Assembly (NCBI GenBank): GCA_024102795.1
Contig: JAGFJK010000023.1
Location: forward strand, 1-44,752
Direction: 5' to 3'
DNA length: 44,752 nucleotides
From: Pirellulaceae bacterium
GTDB taxonomy: Bacteria; Planctomycetota; Planctomycetia; Pirellulales; Pirellulaceae
A model generated the notes under the pieces. That model did no database searches, was not told where the DNA came from, and was given only the letters and a program-made list of their open reading frames with translations. A program made the position numbers and the translations under genes. Shown here piece by piece: positions 1 to 11,993 of this stretch. Every line of letters starts with the position of its first letter. Position 1 is the stretch's first letter.

Positions 1-46
1 CAGCCTGGACTCCGGCGAGCGCTCCCCCCTGGAAGTCCCTTTGGCC

Positions 47-69
47 CCCTCCCCGGCTTCCGGGGAGGG
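47..69. repeat. GC-rich perfect palindrome, copy 1
   Basis: A 10-bp inverted repeat CCCTCCCCGG / CCGGGGAGGG surrounds the loop CTT. The same stem occurs at 255-277 with the loop AAG, so the two copies lie in opposite orientation. It belongs to a family of GGGAGGGAGCCAGA-type intergenic elements also seen near 10.5 kb and 44.1-44.5 kb. There is no T-run, so it is not a convincing intrinsic terminator. Confidence 0.7.
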
Positions 70-254
70 CTGGGGAGGGGCTCTTGTGCACCCTGTTTTG
101 GCGCAGTTGGCACCCGATGGAATCACCTAACACCTGACGCATGAATTCAGATCCTAAATTGATGCTCGACTCGTCCGAAAGCCGCGTCCCGCGAGTGGCC
201 ATGCGCGGATTGAGCGAATCGCTTTGATCCATAGTCTCGCAGGCCCCTCCCCAA

Positions 255-277
255 CCCTCCCCGGAAGCCGGGGAGGG
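255..277. repeat. GC-rich perfect palindrome, copy 2
   Basis: The same 10-bp stem as at 47-69, in inverse orientation, followed directly by GAGCCAGAAAG. That tail matches the GGGAGCCAGA end of the elements near 10.5 kb and 44.1 kb. It is an intergenic repeat, not a gene. Confidence 0.7.
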
Positions 278-324
278 AGCCAGAAAGAATCGGAGGGGAG
301 ATGCGACGCGGGTTTCACGAAAAT

Positions 325-356
325 CGCAACTTCAAGACTTACGCTTCGGATTACAT
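325..356 (-). repeat. Interspersed repeat of the CCGAAGCGTAAG family
   Basis: Read on the minus strand this is TGTAATCCGAAGCGTAAG followed by TCTTGAAGTTGCG. Close copies lie at 10262-10291 and 44012-44041, and half-copies arranged as inverted pairs occur near 10.3 kb and 22.2 kb. All copies are intergenic. Confidence 0.65.
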
Positions 357-395
357 TTGCCACGACGCACGTCTGAAGTGGCGATGTAGACGCTA

Positions 396-412
396 CTTTC
401 GCGGAGCGAAAG
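396..412. repeat. Small hairpin upstream of the ankyrin gene
   Basis: A perfect 7-bp stem CTTTCGC / GCGAAAG around the loop GGA, ending 22 bases before the start codon at 435. In a transcript it would form in the 5' leader. It could be a REP-type element or a leader hairpin; no function is shown. Confidence 0.5.
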
Positions 413-434
413 GCGACTATCGGGAACTCTCACC

Positions 435-3400
435 ATGCCATTCCAACGTCTCTCCGTCGCCAGCCTGCTGATGCTGCTTCTCACACTGCCTCTGGCGCCA
501 ACCGCCGCGCCTGCCGCGGCCGAGCAGTCTGGCGCGCCGCTGGCTGACGCGGCCGAGCTGGCCGAATGGAAGCAGGTCGAACAGTTGCTGCAGGACGGCA
601 GCGATCCCAACCTGGCCCAGGTCGATGGTACGACGGCCTTGCACTGGGCCGCCTGGCACGATCACCTGCCGGCCGTCGAGCAGTTGCTGCGGCACAAGGT
701 GAACGCCGACGCCGGGAACCGCTATGGGATTACGCCGCTGTGGCTGGCGTGCACCAATGGCAACGGCGCGATGGTCCAGCGGCTGCTCGAAGCGGGGGCA
801 GGCGCCAACACAACGCTGGCTGGCGGCGAGACGGTGTTGATGACGGCGGCCCGTACGGGGCGAGTTGAGCCGGTGCAAGCGCTGCTGAAGCATGGGGCCG
901 AAGTAAACTCGCGCGAGCGCCGCGGGCAGACGGCTATCATGTGGGCGGCCGCCGAAGGCCACGCCGCCGTGGTCTCGCTGCTGCTGCAGGCCGGGGCCGA
1001 TTTTCAGACACCGCTGGAGTCGGGCTTCACACCGCTGACGTTCGCCGTGCGCGAGGGCCGGGCCGACGTGGTCGACGTGCTGCTGGCCGCGGGAGCTGAC
1101 GTCAATGCCACGATGCAGCCGCGGGCCAGGGGGCCCCGTTCGCCGCGTCCCGGCACCAGCCCGCTGCTGGTGGCCGTCGAGAACGCTCACTTCGAACTGG
1201 CGCTCCGACTGCTCGACGCGGGCGCCGATCCCAACGATCAGCGGAGCGGCTACACGCCGCTGCATGTCCTGTCGTGGGTTCGCAAACCGAACCTGGGCGA
1301 TGGCGTGGACGGCGATCCGGCTCCGCGCGGTTCGGGCACCGTCACCAGCCTGCAGTTCGTTCGCGAGCTGGTCCAGCGCGGCGCCGACGTGAACGCTCGG
1401 CTGCACGGCGGACGATCGGGACGAGGCCATTTGAATCAGCGGGGGGCCACGCCGCTGTTGCTGGCCGCCGACACGGCCGATCTGCTGCTGCTGCGGTTAC
1501 TGATCGAACTGGGCGCGGATCCGACGATTTCCAACGCCGATCGCTGCCCGCCGCTGCTGGCCGCCGCCGGCATTGGCACGCTGGCACCCGGCGAGGAAGC
1601 CGGTACGGAGGACGAGGCGCTGGCCGCCGTCGGCCTGCTGTTGGATCTGGGAGCCGACATCAACGCAGTGGATGACAACGGCGAAACGGCGATGCACGGA
1701 GCGGCCTACAAGAGTTTGCCGCGGATGGTGCGGTTGCTGGCCGAGCGGGGCGCGGACGTCCGGGTCTGGAACCGGCGGAACAAGTACGGCTGGACGCCGC
1801 TGATGATCGCCGAGGGCCATCGTCCGGGCAACTTCAAGCCGGATGAAGCGACGATTGAGGCGATCCGCGACGTGATGCTGGCCGTGGGAGTGCAGCCGCC
1901 CGCCGAGCGGACGCCCCGCACGCCGCCCGCGCGCGGCGAGTATGCGCCGGAAAGAGCCCCGTCGCCCCAGGCGGCGCCCGATGACCGCCGTGCCAACCCG
2001 GAAGGTCGGGGCGACGACAACAGCGGCGGTCACGGTGCCGCATCGCACGCGGCTAATGCCTGGGTCAAGCGCAGTCCGCTGGACGACGCTCCCGTGTCTC
2101 CGCGGTTGGGCTACGAGGGCGCGTGTGTCTGGGACAGCCGGCAGCGGTTGCTGGTCCGCTACGGCGGCCATAACCAGGGCGGTGGCGGCGAGCAGGGTGC
2201 GGAGGTCTGGACGTTCGATCTCCGCACCGCCGGGTGGACGCTGAAGGAACCCAACACGTCGCCGCCGGGAGTTTGCTGCAACGCGCAGAACGTGTACGAC
2301 CCGGCCAGCGGACGCTACATCCGCTTTCCCAAGTTCAGCGGCAGCCACGGGTGGCAGTGGGCTCGCGAACTGTACTTGAACGATTCGTCGGTCTGGACCT
2401 ACGACCTGGCGGCGAACCGCTGGCGCAACATGCGGCCGTTGCCGACGCCGCGGCTGGCCGGTTACCGGGCCGCGGCCTGGGATAGCCATCAGCACCTGGC
2501 CGTCGTGTTCGGCGGCGAAGGCAGTCACGAAGGCACGTTGATTTACGATCCGGCGAGGAACGAGTGGCGATGGCCTCGTCCGGCGCAGGAGCCCGCGCCG
2601 CGCAGCGGCGGCAACCTGGCCTACGATGCCGCTCGCCGGCTGCACATCCTGTTCGGGTCGCAGTTCACCGACGATCCGCACACCTGGGCCTACGACGTGG
2701 CCGCCAACCAGTGGCGCGACATGCGGCCCGAGGTTATGCCGCCGACCGACAAGAACGACGCCGTGCTGACCTACGACCCGGTGAACCAGCGGGTGCTGGC
2801 GCTGGTCAAGGTGACGACCGGCGAAGGCGACGCCGAGCGGCACCAGGTGCAGACCTGGACCTACGATGCGGGAGCGAACCGGTGGACTCGGATGCATCCG
2901 GCGGCGGAGCCCGACGCGGCGGGCAACCGGACGCGGAACCTGGTGTTCGCTCCCGAACTGAACCTGGCGATCCTGGAGAACTGCACCAGCCGGCCTCGCG
3001 AACAACAGATCTGGACGTATCGCCTGGCGGATGTCGCGGCTGGCGGTGGCGCTGCTGGCGGGGAAAGCACGGCCAATGAGCGACCGGCGCCAACCGCGGC
3101 GCAGGCGGACGCCCCGCCACTGCGGCAGCCGCCGCTTGTCGAGCAACTGGTGGTGTCGGTTGTGGCGAAGGATCGAGTTCAGCTTGGCTGGCAGCCGCCG
3201 GCGGGAGAGGTTCCGGCCGGGTACCTGGTGGAACGAGCGGTGGTGGAAGTCTGGAGCGACGATCAGCTTGTGCGGCTCAAGACGAACACGCCGCCGCTGG
3301 AGTCACCGTCGGTCGGCGCGCTGCGACGGATCGGTGCGTTTCGGCAGCTTACCAGCCAGCCGCTCGGCGAGCCGGCCTACACGGACCAGGCGGTGGATCT

Positions 3401-3893
3401 GAGCCGGCCGGCGGCGGTGGAGGGCGAGCCGATCTATGACGCCGCGCTGCACGACGAGCATCTGGATCCGTCGGGCCGGCCTTACCGCTTCGGCGTGTAC
3501 GCCTATCGCGTGCGAGTGGTGGACCAGGCGGGAAACATCGGCGGTCCGTCGCCGGCCGTGTTCACGGTGCCTTCGTCGCCGGAGCAGGTCTTCAGCCGCG
3601 AAGGGGACGGCGGTTGCGGGCTGCGCTGGGCCGCGAATCCCGAACAGGGGATCGCCGGTTATCGGGTGTATCGGCTGGACGGGCGGTGGAACAAGGACCC
3701 GGTATCCCGCCTGACTCCCGATCCGATCGCCCGCACCGAGTACGAGGATCCCACGGCCGGCCAGTCCACTCGCCGCTACTACATCGTGGCCGTCGACGCG
3801 CTCGGCCAGGAAGGTTTCCCTTCGTCGCCCGTCTGGTACCAGCGCGAGTGGCGACCCTATTACGAACCGTTCGTGGGCGAGTGGCATCAGTAG
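435..3893 (+). CDS. Secreted ankyrin-repeat / kelch-like / fibronectin type III protein
   Basis: 1152 residues. Residues 1-29 form a signal peptide (basic MPFQR start, Leu-rich core, Ala-rich end), so export is expected. Residues about 35-480 carry nine or ten ankyrin repeats with typical TPLHxAA, LLxxGADxN and MxAAxxGH elements. After a Pro/Gly/Arg linker (about 485-545), residues 555-865 form a kelch or galactose-oxidase-like propeller with repeated WTYDLAANRW, YDPxxxxW and VVFGGE elements. A Pro/Ala linker leads to two fibronectin III-like units (about 905-1150; GYRVYRLDG, YYIVAVDALGQEG). No catalytic motif was found. It is likely a binding or scaffold protein at the cell surface or in the periplasm. 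A GGGA element lies about 10 bases before ATG. It is monocistronic, with 177 bases to the next gene. Partner and role are unknown. Confidence 0.85.
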   Translation: MPFQRLSVASLLMLLLTLPLAPTAAPAAAEQSGAPLADAAELAEWKQVEQLLQDGSDPNLAQVDGTTALHWAAWHDHLPAVEQLLRHKVNADAGNRYGITPLWLACTNGNGAMVQRLLEAGAGANTTLAGGETVLMTAARTGRVEPVQALLKHGAEVNSRERRGQTAIMWAAAEGHAAVVSLLLQAGADFQTPLESGFTPLTFAVREGRADVVDVLLAAGADVNATMQPRARGPRSPRPGTSPLLVAVENAHFELALRLLDAGADPNDQRSGYTPLHVLSWVRKPNLGDGVDGDPAPRGSGTVTSLQFVRELVQRGADVNARLHGGRSGRGHLNQRGATPLLLAADTADLLLLRLLIELGADPTISNADRCPPLLAAAGIGTLAPGEEAGTEDEALAAVGLLLDLGADINAVDDNGETAMHGAAYKSLPRMVRLLAERGADVRVWNRRNKYGWTPLMIAEGHRPGNFKPDEATIEAIRDVMLAVGVQPPAERTPRTPPARGEYAPERAPSPQAAPDDRRANPEGRGDDNSGGHGAASHAANAWVKRSPLDDAPVSPRLGYEGACVWDSRQRLLVRYGGHNQGGGGEQGAEVWTFDLRTAGWTLKEPNTSPPGVCCNAQNVYDPASGRYIRFPKFSGSHGWQWARELYLNDSSVWTYDLAANRWRNMRPLPTPRLAGYRAAAWDSHQHLAVVFGGEGSHEGTLIYDPARNEWRWPRPAQEPAPRSGGNLAYDAARRLHILFGSQFTDDPHTWAYDVAANQWRDMRPEVMPPTDKNDAVLTYDPVNQRVLALVKVTTGEGDAERHQVQTWTYDAGANRWTRMHPAAEPDAAGNRTRNLVFAPELNLAILENCTSRPREQQIWTYRLADVAAGGGAAGGESTANERPAPTAAQADAPPLRQPPLVEQLVVSVVAKDRVQLGWQPPAGEVPAGYLVERAVVEVWSDDQLVRLKTNTPPLESPSVGALRRIGAFRQLTSQPLGEPAYTDQAVDLSRPAAVEGEPIYDAALHDEHLDPSGRPYRFGVYAYRVRVVDQAGNIGGPSPAVFTVPSSPEQVFSREGDGGCGLRWAANPEQGIAGYRVYRLDGRWNKDPVSRLTPDPIARTEYEDPTAGQSTRRYYIVAVDALGQEGFPSSPVWYQREWRPYYEPFVGEWHQ

Positions 3894-4070
3894 GAAACCT
3901 GCTCAAGGCCCCGCGCACGCTCGCCGCAATCGGGTGCGGGCTTTTGCCCGCGGCGAAATGGCTGATTTTTCAGCCGCCGATCTGCTACCATCCGTCGCGA
4001 GTGTAGGGTATGTTTCGTTTCGAACCTGCCCACGTGCTATCGACGCTGGAATCTCCCCAGCGGTACGGTC

Positions 4071-5555
4071 ATGAGTAAACCTGTTGCCAGTGATGTTGAA
4101 CAGCCGAAAGGGAGTGTCGAGCAGTTCAAACGGAGTATCGTCGCCGTGCTGGTCGACGGCAAGCGATGCGGTACCGGGTTCTTCGTCGCCCCAGGACTCG
4201 TGGCCACCTGCGCTCACGTGATCGACAATCTTGCCGAGGCGATTCCGACCAACAGGCAGGTGCGCGTCCGGCTGGCCGCGACGGGCGACGCGCTGCGGGC
4301 GCAAATCGTCGAGTGGCGTTCAACCAAGACGGAAGACTTGGCGTTGCTGCAATGCGAGCCAAGAGCTGAAGATGTCACAATTCTGCGTCTGCGGGATCAC
4401 GGTTCGGAAGACGGTTTCATCTGCGACACCTTGGGCTATCCCGAGGTTATCGACGCGGTAGGCATCATCGGCAAGGCCGAGGTTCGAGGGCTTGTGGAAA
4501 CGCAGTCCGGGAGGTGGCGGATCCAGTTGGATTCCAAGGAGTTGGCGCCCGGTTTCAGCGGAGCGCCGTTGATCGACCCGCGCTGTGGGCGGGCGGTGGG
4601 AGTGGTGGTGTCGGGTGTCGGTCACGGTAACCCGGAACTGTTGGGCAAGCTCGCGGACACGGCGTTTGCGATTCCCGTGAAAACGCTGGCGGCGGTCCGC
4701 GGGGACTTGTTCGTCGAACCGCCGACGTTGGAGGATGACCATCGGCAGGCGGTAGAGAAGCTGCGGCAGATGGCGACAATCGTCTTGGGTGGGTCGAAGG
4801 AACTCACCGACATTCTGGCCGACAAAGTCCAGCAGCGCCTTGCTCAGGAAGGTCCGCTGAAAGCCAGCGATACTTACCGAGCGGATGAAGTGACCAAGGT
4901 GTTGTTTGGCAGTCCGCTGGATAAGGTGCTGGACATCATCATCGAGTGCTACCACCAACTGGCGGCCGCGGCTTCGAGATCAGACGATCCAGCTTTGCGA
5001 ACGATCGTGTCCTTCGGCAGCCACTTGTTCCCGGCCATCTATGACGAGCACCAGTTGCGGGACATCCGGGCGGGAATCGAGAACCAGCAACCGTTTCTCG
5101 TCCTGCCATCGACCTCGCAGACCATCGTTGAATTGCTGATGGCCGGAGTGGACGGACGGCGAGCGATGTTTGCCGCGCCATTCAGCAAGGACAACCTGCC
5201 GGGCGGAGAACAGCAGATTCAGGAGCCACCCGAATCCGGGATCTGCACGGACAGCTTCTTCGTGGAATTTCAGGAGGCACTGTACGAGAAACTCAGGATC
5301 TTCAAGGCCTTTCGCGACCCCAAGAATATCAACCGGGCGACCGCCAACGAACTGAAGCTGAACAGGCGTTTTTACTACGTCTTCCCAGAAGTTGGCCAGC
5401 CGCAATTGGATCGCCAGCGCGAGCAGATCGTCGAGCAACTCAAGTCCAGGTACCGCGATATCGTGTTTGTCAAACAGTGCCGTCCCAAGGATGATAACAA
5501 GGAATTCGACCTGCTGCATCGCTTGCAGGACATGTTCGGCTCGACGATTGGCTAA
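4071..5555 (+). CDS. Trypsin-like (S1 family) protease with unrecognised C-terminal domain
   Basis: 494 residues, no signal peptide, so probably cytoplasmic. Residues 20-200 match the chymotrypsin fold: GTGFFVAPGLVATCAHVI supplies His49, TEDLALL supplies Asp89, and PGFSGAPL supplies Ser163. The usual GNSGGP is altered to GFSGAP, but the triad is complete, so activity is plausible. Residues about 240-494 contain a helical stretch and a mixed alpha/beta part (QPFLVLPSTSQTIVELLMAG; FYYVFPEVG) that I do not recognise. Trypsin domains fused to adaptor or effector-associated regions are known in bacterial NTP-dependent conflict systems. The MoxR ATPase gene starts about 40 bases downstream on the same strand, which supports one operon. 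The protease may be the effector or a processing component; this is inference. Confidence 0.8.
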   Translation: MSKPVASDVEQPKGSVEQFKRSIVAVLVDGKRCGTGFFVAPGLVATCAHVIDNLAEAIPTNRQVRVRLAATGDALRAQIVEWRSTKTEDLALLQCEPRAEDVTILRLRDHGSEDGFICDTLGYPEVIDAVGIIGKAEVRGLVETQSGRWRIQLDSKELAPGFSGAPLIDPRCGRAVGVVVSGVGHGNPELLGKLADTAFAIPVKTLAAVRGDLFVEPPTLEDDHRQAVEKLRQMATIVLGGSKELTDILADKVQQRLAQEGPLKASDTYRADEVTKVLFGSPLDKVLDIIIECYHQLAAAASRSDDPALRTIVSFGSHLFPAIYDEHQLRDIRAGIENQQPFLVLPSTSQTIVELLMAGVDGRRAMFAAPFSKDNLPGGEQQIQEPPESGICTDSFFVEFQEALYEKLRIFKAFRDPKNINRATANELKLNRRFYYVFPEVGQPQLDRQREQIVEQLKSRYRDIVFVKQCRPKDDNKEFDLLHRLQDMFGSTIG

Positions 5556-5596
5556 GCCAGAACCCGTTGACTACCCACTTGCCAGGCGGAATCCCC

Positions 5597-6561
5597 GTGC
5601 CTTTCACGCAGCTTGAGAAACCGGACGGACCGATTGTTCTGGAGCGTTCGCCGACCGCGCCGGAGCAGGTGCACTTGTTCGATGACGAGTCGATCTGGGC
5701 GCTGAACGCGGCGCTGGCGGCGCGGCGGCCGCTGCTGGTGCGCGGCGAGCCGGGAGTGGGCAAGACGCAGTTGGCTCAGGCCGCCGCCGTGCTGCTGAAC
5801 CGCCCGCTGGTTTCGTTCGTGGTGGACTCGCAGACCGAGCCCCGCGATCTGCTCTGGCGATTCGACGCCGTGCAGCGCCTGGCCGAGGCCCAGGTGCTGT
5901 CGGCCGTCACTCAGCACATGGACCAGATGCGCGAGCGGCTGGCGATCGGCAACTTCGTCCGACCGGGGCCGGTCTGGTGGGCCTTGGACTGGACGTCGGC
6001 CAAGGCCCAGGCCGCGCGGCTGCACGGGCCCGAACCGGCTCGGCCCGCCATCTGGTCTCCGGGCGACGGCTGCGTGCTGCTGATCGACGAGATTGACAAG
6101 GCCGAGAGCGACGTGCCCAACGGCTTGCTGCAGTCGCTCGGAGCCGCCCAGTTCCGGCCCGACGGCTTCGAAGTGCCGGTCAAGGCCGCCGGCGAGCCGG
6201 CCCTGGTGGTGATCACCACGAACGAGGAGCGGGCGTTGCCCGATGCCTTCGTGCGCCGCTGCCTGGTGTTGTTCATCGCCCTGCCCGATGACAAAGCCGA
6301 CCTGACGGAGCTCCTGATCCAACGCGCCCAGGCACATTTCCCGCAGGCCTCCGACGAGTTGCTGCGCGGCGCGGCCGAAGTGCTGATCGAAGACCGGCAG
6401 GCCGCGCTGGATCGCCAGCAGACGCCCGTCCCCGGCCAGGCGGAGTATCTGGACCTGGTCCGGGCCGTGACGGAAATCGCTCCCGATGACATCGCCCGGC
6501 AGAAGGCGGTGCTCGATCGCGTGCGGCGGTTCGTGTTGGACAAGTCGGCGGGGGCCCGGCA

Positions 6562-6565
<4 letters not shown>
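5597..6565 (+). CDS. MoxR-type AAA+ ATPase
   Basis: 322 residues from GTG at 5597, chosen because AGGCGGA lies six bases upstream. An in-frame TTG at 5567 would add ten residues but has no ribosome-binding site. Walker A is GEPGVGKT at about residues 50-57, and Walker B is VLLIDEIDKA at about 160-170. The sensor/arginine-finger region reads VITTNEERALPDAFVRRC. MoxR ATPases remodel or activate partner proteins and usually pair with vWA-domain proteins. Here the stop overlaps the next start (ATGA at 6562-6565), so it is translationally coupled to the protein with a vWA-like part. The insert between the Walker motifs (about 85-155), including WWALDWTSAKAQAA, is typical of conflict-system MoxR proteins rather than the methanol-dehydrogenase type. 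Confidence 0.9.
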
Positions 6566-10197
<3,632 letters not shown>

Positions 10198-10261
10198 AGA
10201 CAAGCAGCAGGAGGCGCCGGAGCGAGCAAGGGCGGAAGCGATGACGTTGCGATTTTGTCGT

Positions 10262-10291
10262 GTTAGCCCGAAGCGTAAGTTTTGAAGTTGG
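10262..10291 (+). repeat. Interspersed repeat of the CCGAAGCGTAAG family
   Basis: TTAGCCCGAAGCGTAAG followed by TTTTGAAGTTGG. It is the plus-strand counterpart of the copy at 325-356 and nearly the same as 44012-44041. It lies in the spacer 10198-10864, which I find to hold only repeats. Confidence 0.65.
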
Positions 10292-10298
10292 GCACTCG

Positions 10299-10315
10299 AT
10301 AATCTTCGAGATTAT
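10299..10315. repeat. 7-bp stem with TCG loop
   Basis: ATAATCT / AGATTAT around TCG, giving a CTTCGAG apex. It sits 102 bases after the FGE gene stop, between repeat copies. No T-run follows, so terminator function is doubtful. Confidence 0.4.
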
Positions 10316-10384
10316 GTAGCCCGACGCGTCAGCGAGGGGCGCACCGAGAAGACGAGAATCCTCCGCTCACGCTGCGGATTACAT
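10315..10384. repeat. Inverted pair of short repeat arms
   Basis: The left arm TGTAGCCCGACGCGTCAGCG is matched, imperfectly, by the reverse complement of 10362-10384 (ATGTAATCCGCAGCGTGAGC). The same arrangement occurs at 22165-22246. It is probably a mobile or REP-derived palindromic unit. Confidence 0.5.
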
Positions 10385-10501
10385 AACGATCGCAACTGCA
10401 AGACGCTTTGGTCGGTTGGTCGAACCGGCGCTCGCCCCGCTGCGAGAAACTCACAAGACGGTTCTGGCTCCCTCCCAGCTTCGCCAACCACATACATCAC
10501 T

Positions 10502-10536
10502 TCTGGCTCCCTCCCCGAAGCGGCGAGGGAGCCAGA
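10502..10536. repeat. 12-bp hairpin of the GGGAGCCAGA repeat family
   Basis: Stem TCTGGCTCCCTC / GAGGGAGCCAGA with an 11-base loop that itself contains CCG-AAG-CGG. A shorter copy of the left arm (GTTCTGGCTCCCTCCCAGCT) begins at 10461. Related sequence is at 255-290 and 44081-44124. Confidence 0.65.
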
Positions 10537-10617
10537 GGGATATCAAGGGGGAGGGCTCGCCGCAGTGGAGGGCGACACTCGTGAGTCACGCCAAATCCCT
10601 TTGAAATGACAACTTGA

Positions 10618-10655
10618 AAGCTGCACGACCTCGAAACAAGGAGAGCGCCAGACGG
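10618..10655 (+). repeat. AAGCTGCACGACCTC repeat copy
   Basis: AAGCTGCACGACCTC is identical over 15 bases to 44426-44440 and to the reverse complement of 44105-44118 apart from one inserted G. It is followed by a diverged GGAGAGCGCCAGA tail that matches the GGGAGGGAGCCAGA end of the family. Confidence 0.6.
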
Positions 10656-10864
10656 ATTTGATTGCTGGCGCTCCACGCTTCAAGGTCCCGCAGCTCTTGT
10701 CCTCGCGGACGTCGGCGTCTCACCTATAAGTTCGACGCGCGAACGGTTCCAACTGGCATTCTTACACCGACGGCGTTGTACAATGCCAGCTCAGGGTCGC
10801 CCGCTTTGGTGCGCACCCTGGGTACCCTGGGTATGACCATCCCTGGCATCACTCGCGACTTCCC

Positions 10865-11836
10865 ATGTCCTCGACCCTGGCCCGTTCCACTGCGCACCCG
10901 TTGATCCACGGCTGCCCGCCGGACTGGGCGACGGCCTGGGGACAGGACGGTTATGGGATTTTCGCCGATCTAACGTTGCCCGCCGCGCCCCAGGCCACTC
11001 AGCGGCTCCGCTGGATCCCGCCGGGCCGTTTTCAGATGGGATCACCGGAGGACGAGCCCGGCCGATATCCCAACGAAGGACCCGTACATCAGGTCACGAT
11101 CAGCCGCGGTTTCTGGTTGTTTGACACCCCTTGCCGGCAAGATTTGTGGCAGGCGGTCATGGGCCAGAATCCCAGCCGATTCGCGGACGACGAGCGGCCA
11201 GTGGAACAGGTAACCTGGCTCGATTGCCAGCAGTTCATGGAACGTCTGGCGAAGATGGTCGAGGGACTCGGAATGCAGCTCGACACCAACGGAGAACGGT
11301 CAGAACCGCGTCCCGTGCCACGCGACAGGCAGCGGATGATACTGACTCTGCCCAGCGAAGCCCAATTGGAGTATGCCTGTCGAGCGGGCACGCGGACGGC
11401 CACGTACGCCGGGCCGATCAAGATTCTGGGCGCCAATAACGCACCCGTCCTGGACCCCATCGCCTGGTACGGCGGCAACTCCGGCGTGGATTTTGATCGG
11501 GACGATGGTTTGGATTCGAGCGGCTGGTCTAACAAACAGCACGACCACAAGCTTGCCGGCACGCGCAAGGTGGCTCGGAAGGCGCCCAACGCCTGGGGGT
11601 TGTACGACATGCTGGGCAATGTCTGGGAGTGGTGTCTGGATGGCCTGCGATCCTACGCGCCCGATGCGGTCGTCGATCCGCTCGGTCCAACCGAGGCAGG
11701 CACGGAGCGGGTCATCCGTGGCGGGAGCTGGATTGACGGCGCGCGGGGCGCTCGGTCGGCATATCGCCACGCCTTCGAACCCGACCGCCTCGGCGACCTG
11801 GGCTTCCGCTGTGCCCTGGTTCAAGAGCCGAGCTAG
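10865..11836 (+). CDS. Stand-alone FGE-sulfatase (SUMF1-type, C-type-lectin fold) protein
   Basis: 323 residues, one FGE-sulfatase domain at about 38-321. It has LRWIPPGRFQMGSPEDEPGR, FWLFDTPCRQDLWQAVMG, LPSEAQLEYACRAG, GNVWEWCLDG and RGGSWIDGARGARSAYR, ending LGFRCALVQ. The motif WATAWGQDGYGIFADL (residues 20-35) is the same lead-in that precedes both FGE domains of the 6562 protein, so this is a close paralogue. Like them it lacks the active-site cysteine pair of formylglycine-generating enzymes, so a binding role is more likely than sulfatase activation. An insertion at about residues 135-155 (TNGERSEPRPVPRDRQ) is unique to this copy. The repeat-filled 667-base spacer upstream suggests separate transcription. 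No good ribosome-binding site precedes ATG, so the start is less certain than the product. Confidence 0.82.
   Translation: MSSTLARSTAHPLIHGCPPDWATAWGQDGYGIFADLTLPAAPQATQRLRWIPPGRFQMGSPEDEPGRYPNEGPVHQVTISRGFWLFDTPCRQDLWQAVMGQNPSRFADDERPVEQVTWLDCQQFMERLAKMVEGLGMQLDTNGERSEPRPVPRDRQRMILTLPSEAQLEYACRAGTRTATYAGPIKILGANNAPVLDPIAWYGGNSGVDFDRDDGLDSSGWSNKQHDHKLAGTRKVARKAPNAWGLYDMLGNVWEWCLDGLRSYAPDAVVDPLGPTEAGTERVIRGGSWIDGARGARSAYRHAFEPDRLGDLGFRCALVQEPS
11717..11836 (+). other. Variable-region-like end of the third FGE domain
   Basis: Codons 285 to the stop of the 10865 gene. It has the same fixed residues as the copies at 9001 and 10078 (RGGSW, AR, ARSAYR, P, LGFRCAL) with variation between them. It is one codon shorter than the others in the loop before LGFRC. 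Synonymous differences in fixed codons (GCG/GCT, CCG/CCC) show that the copies have also drifted in the ordinary way. Confidence 0.4.
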
Positions 11837-11962
11837 AGCAGGCCAGCGGCGCGCAGTGAGCGGACGGCCAGGTCGTCGAGGGACAAGACGCCGGGCCTCC
11901 GCGAACGAGCCAGGTGCGTTAGGGAGTTGGGATCTCCTACTTGACAGACCCTATCGGAATCG

Positions 11963-11992
11963 TTGACATGGTCTGGCACGACTGACTATAGT
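11963..11992 (+). promoter_or_regulatory. Sigma70-like promoter
   Basis: TTGACA at 11963-11968 and TATAGT at 11987-11992 with an 18-base spacer. A second TTGACA starts at 11941. Transcription would begin near 11998, so the ATG at 11994 in the gene downstream would lie outside the transcript. Confidence 0.55.
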
Positions 11993-11993
11993 A

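Noticed and set aside
47-69. Palindrome as intrinsic terminator
   Set aside because: No downstream T-run, and the same stem occurs in both orientations as a repeat.
417-1430. Long minus-strand open frame opposite the ankyrin gene
   Set aside because: Arg/Gly/Gln-rich shadow of GC-rich coding sequence; no domain or ribosome-binding site.
10198-10864. Template repeat for a diversity-generating retroelement in the FGE spacer
   Set aside because: I looked for a near-copy of the RGGSW...GFRCAL segment with adenine-rich codons here and in the other spacers and found none; no reverse transcriptase motif was seen in any frame.
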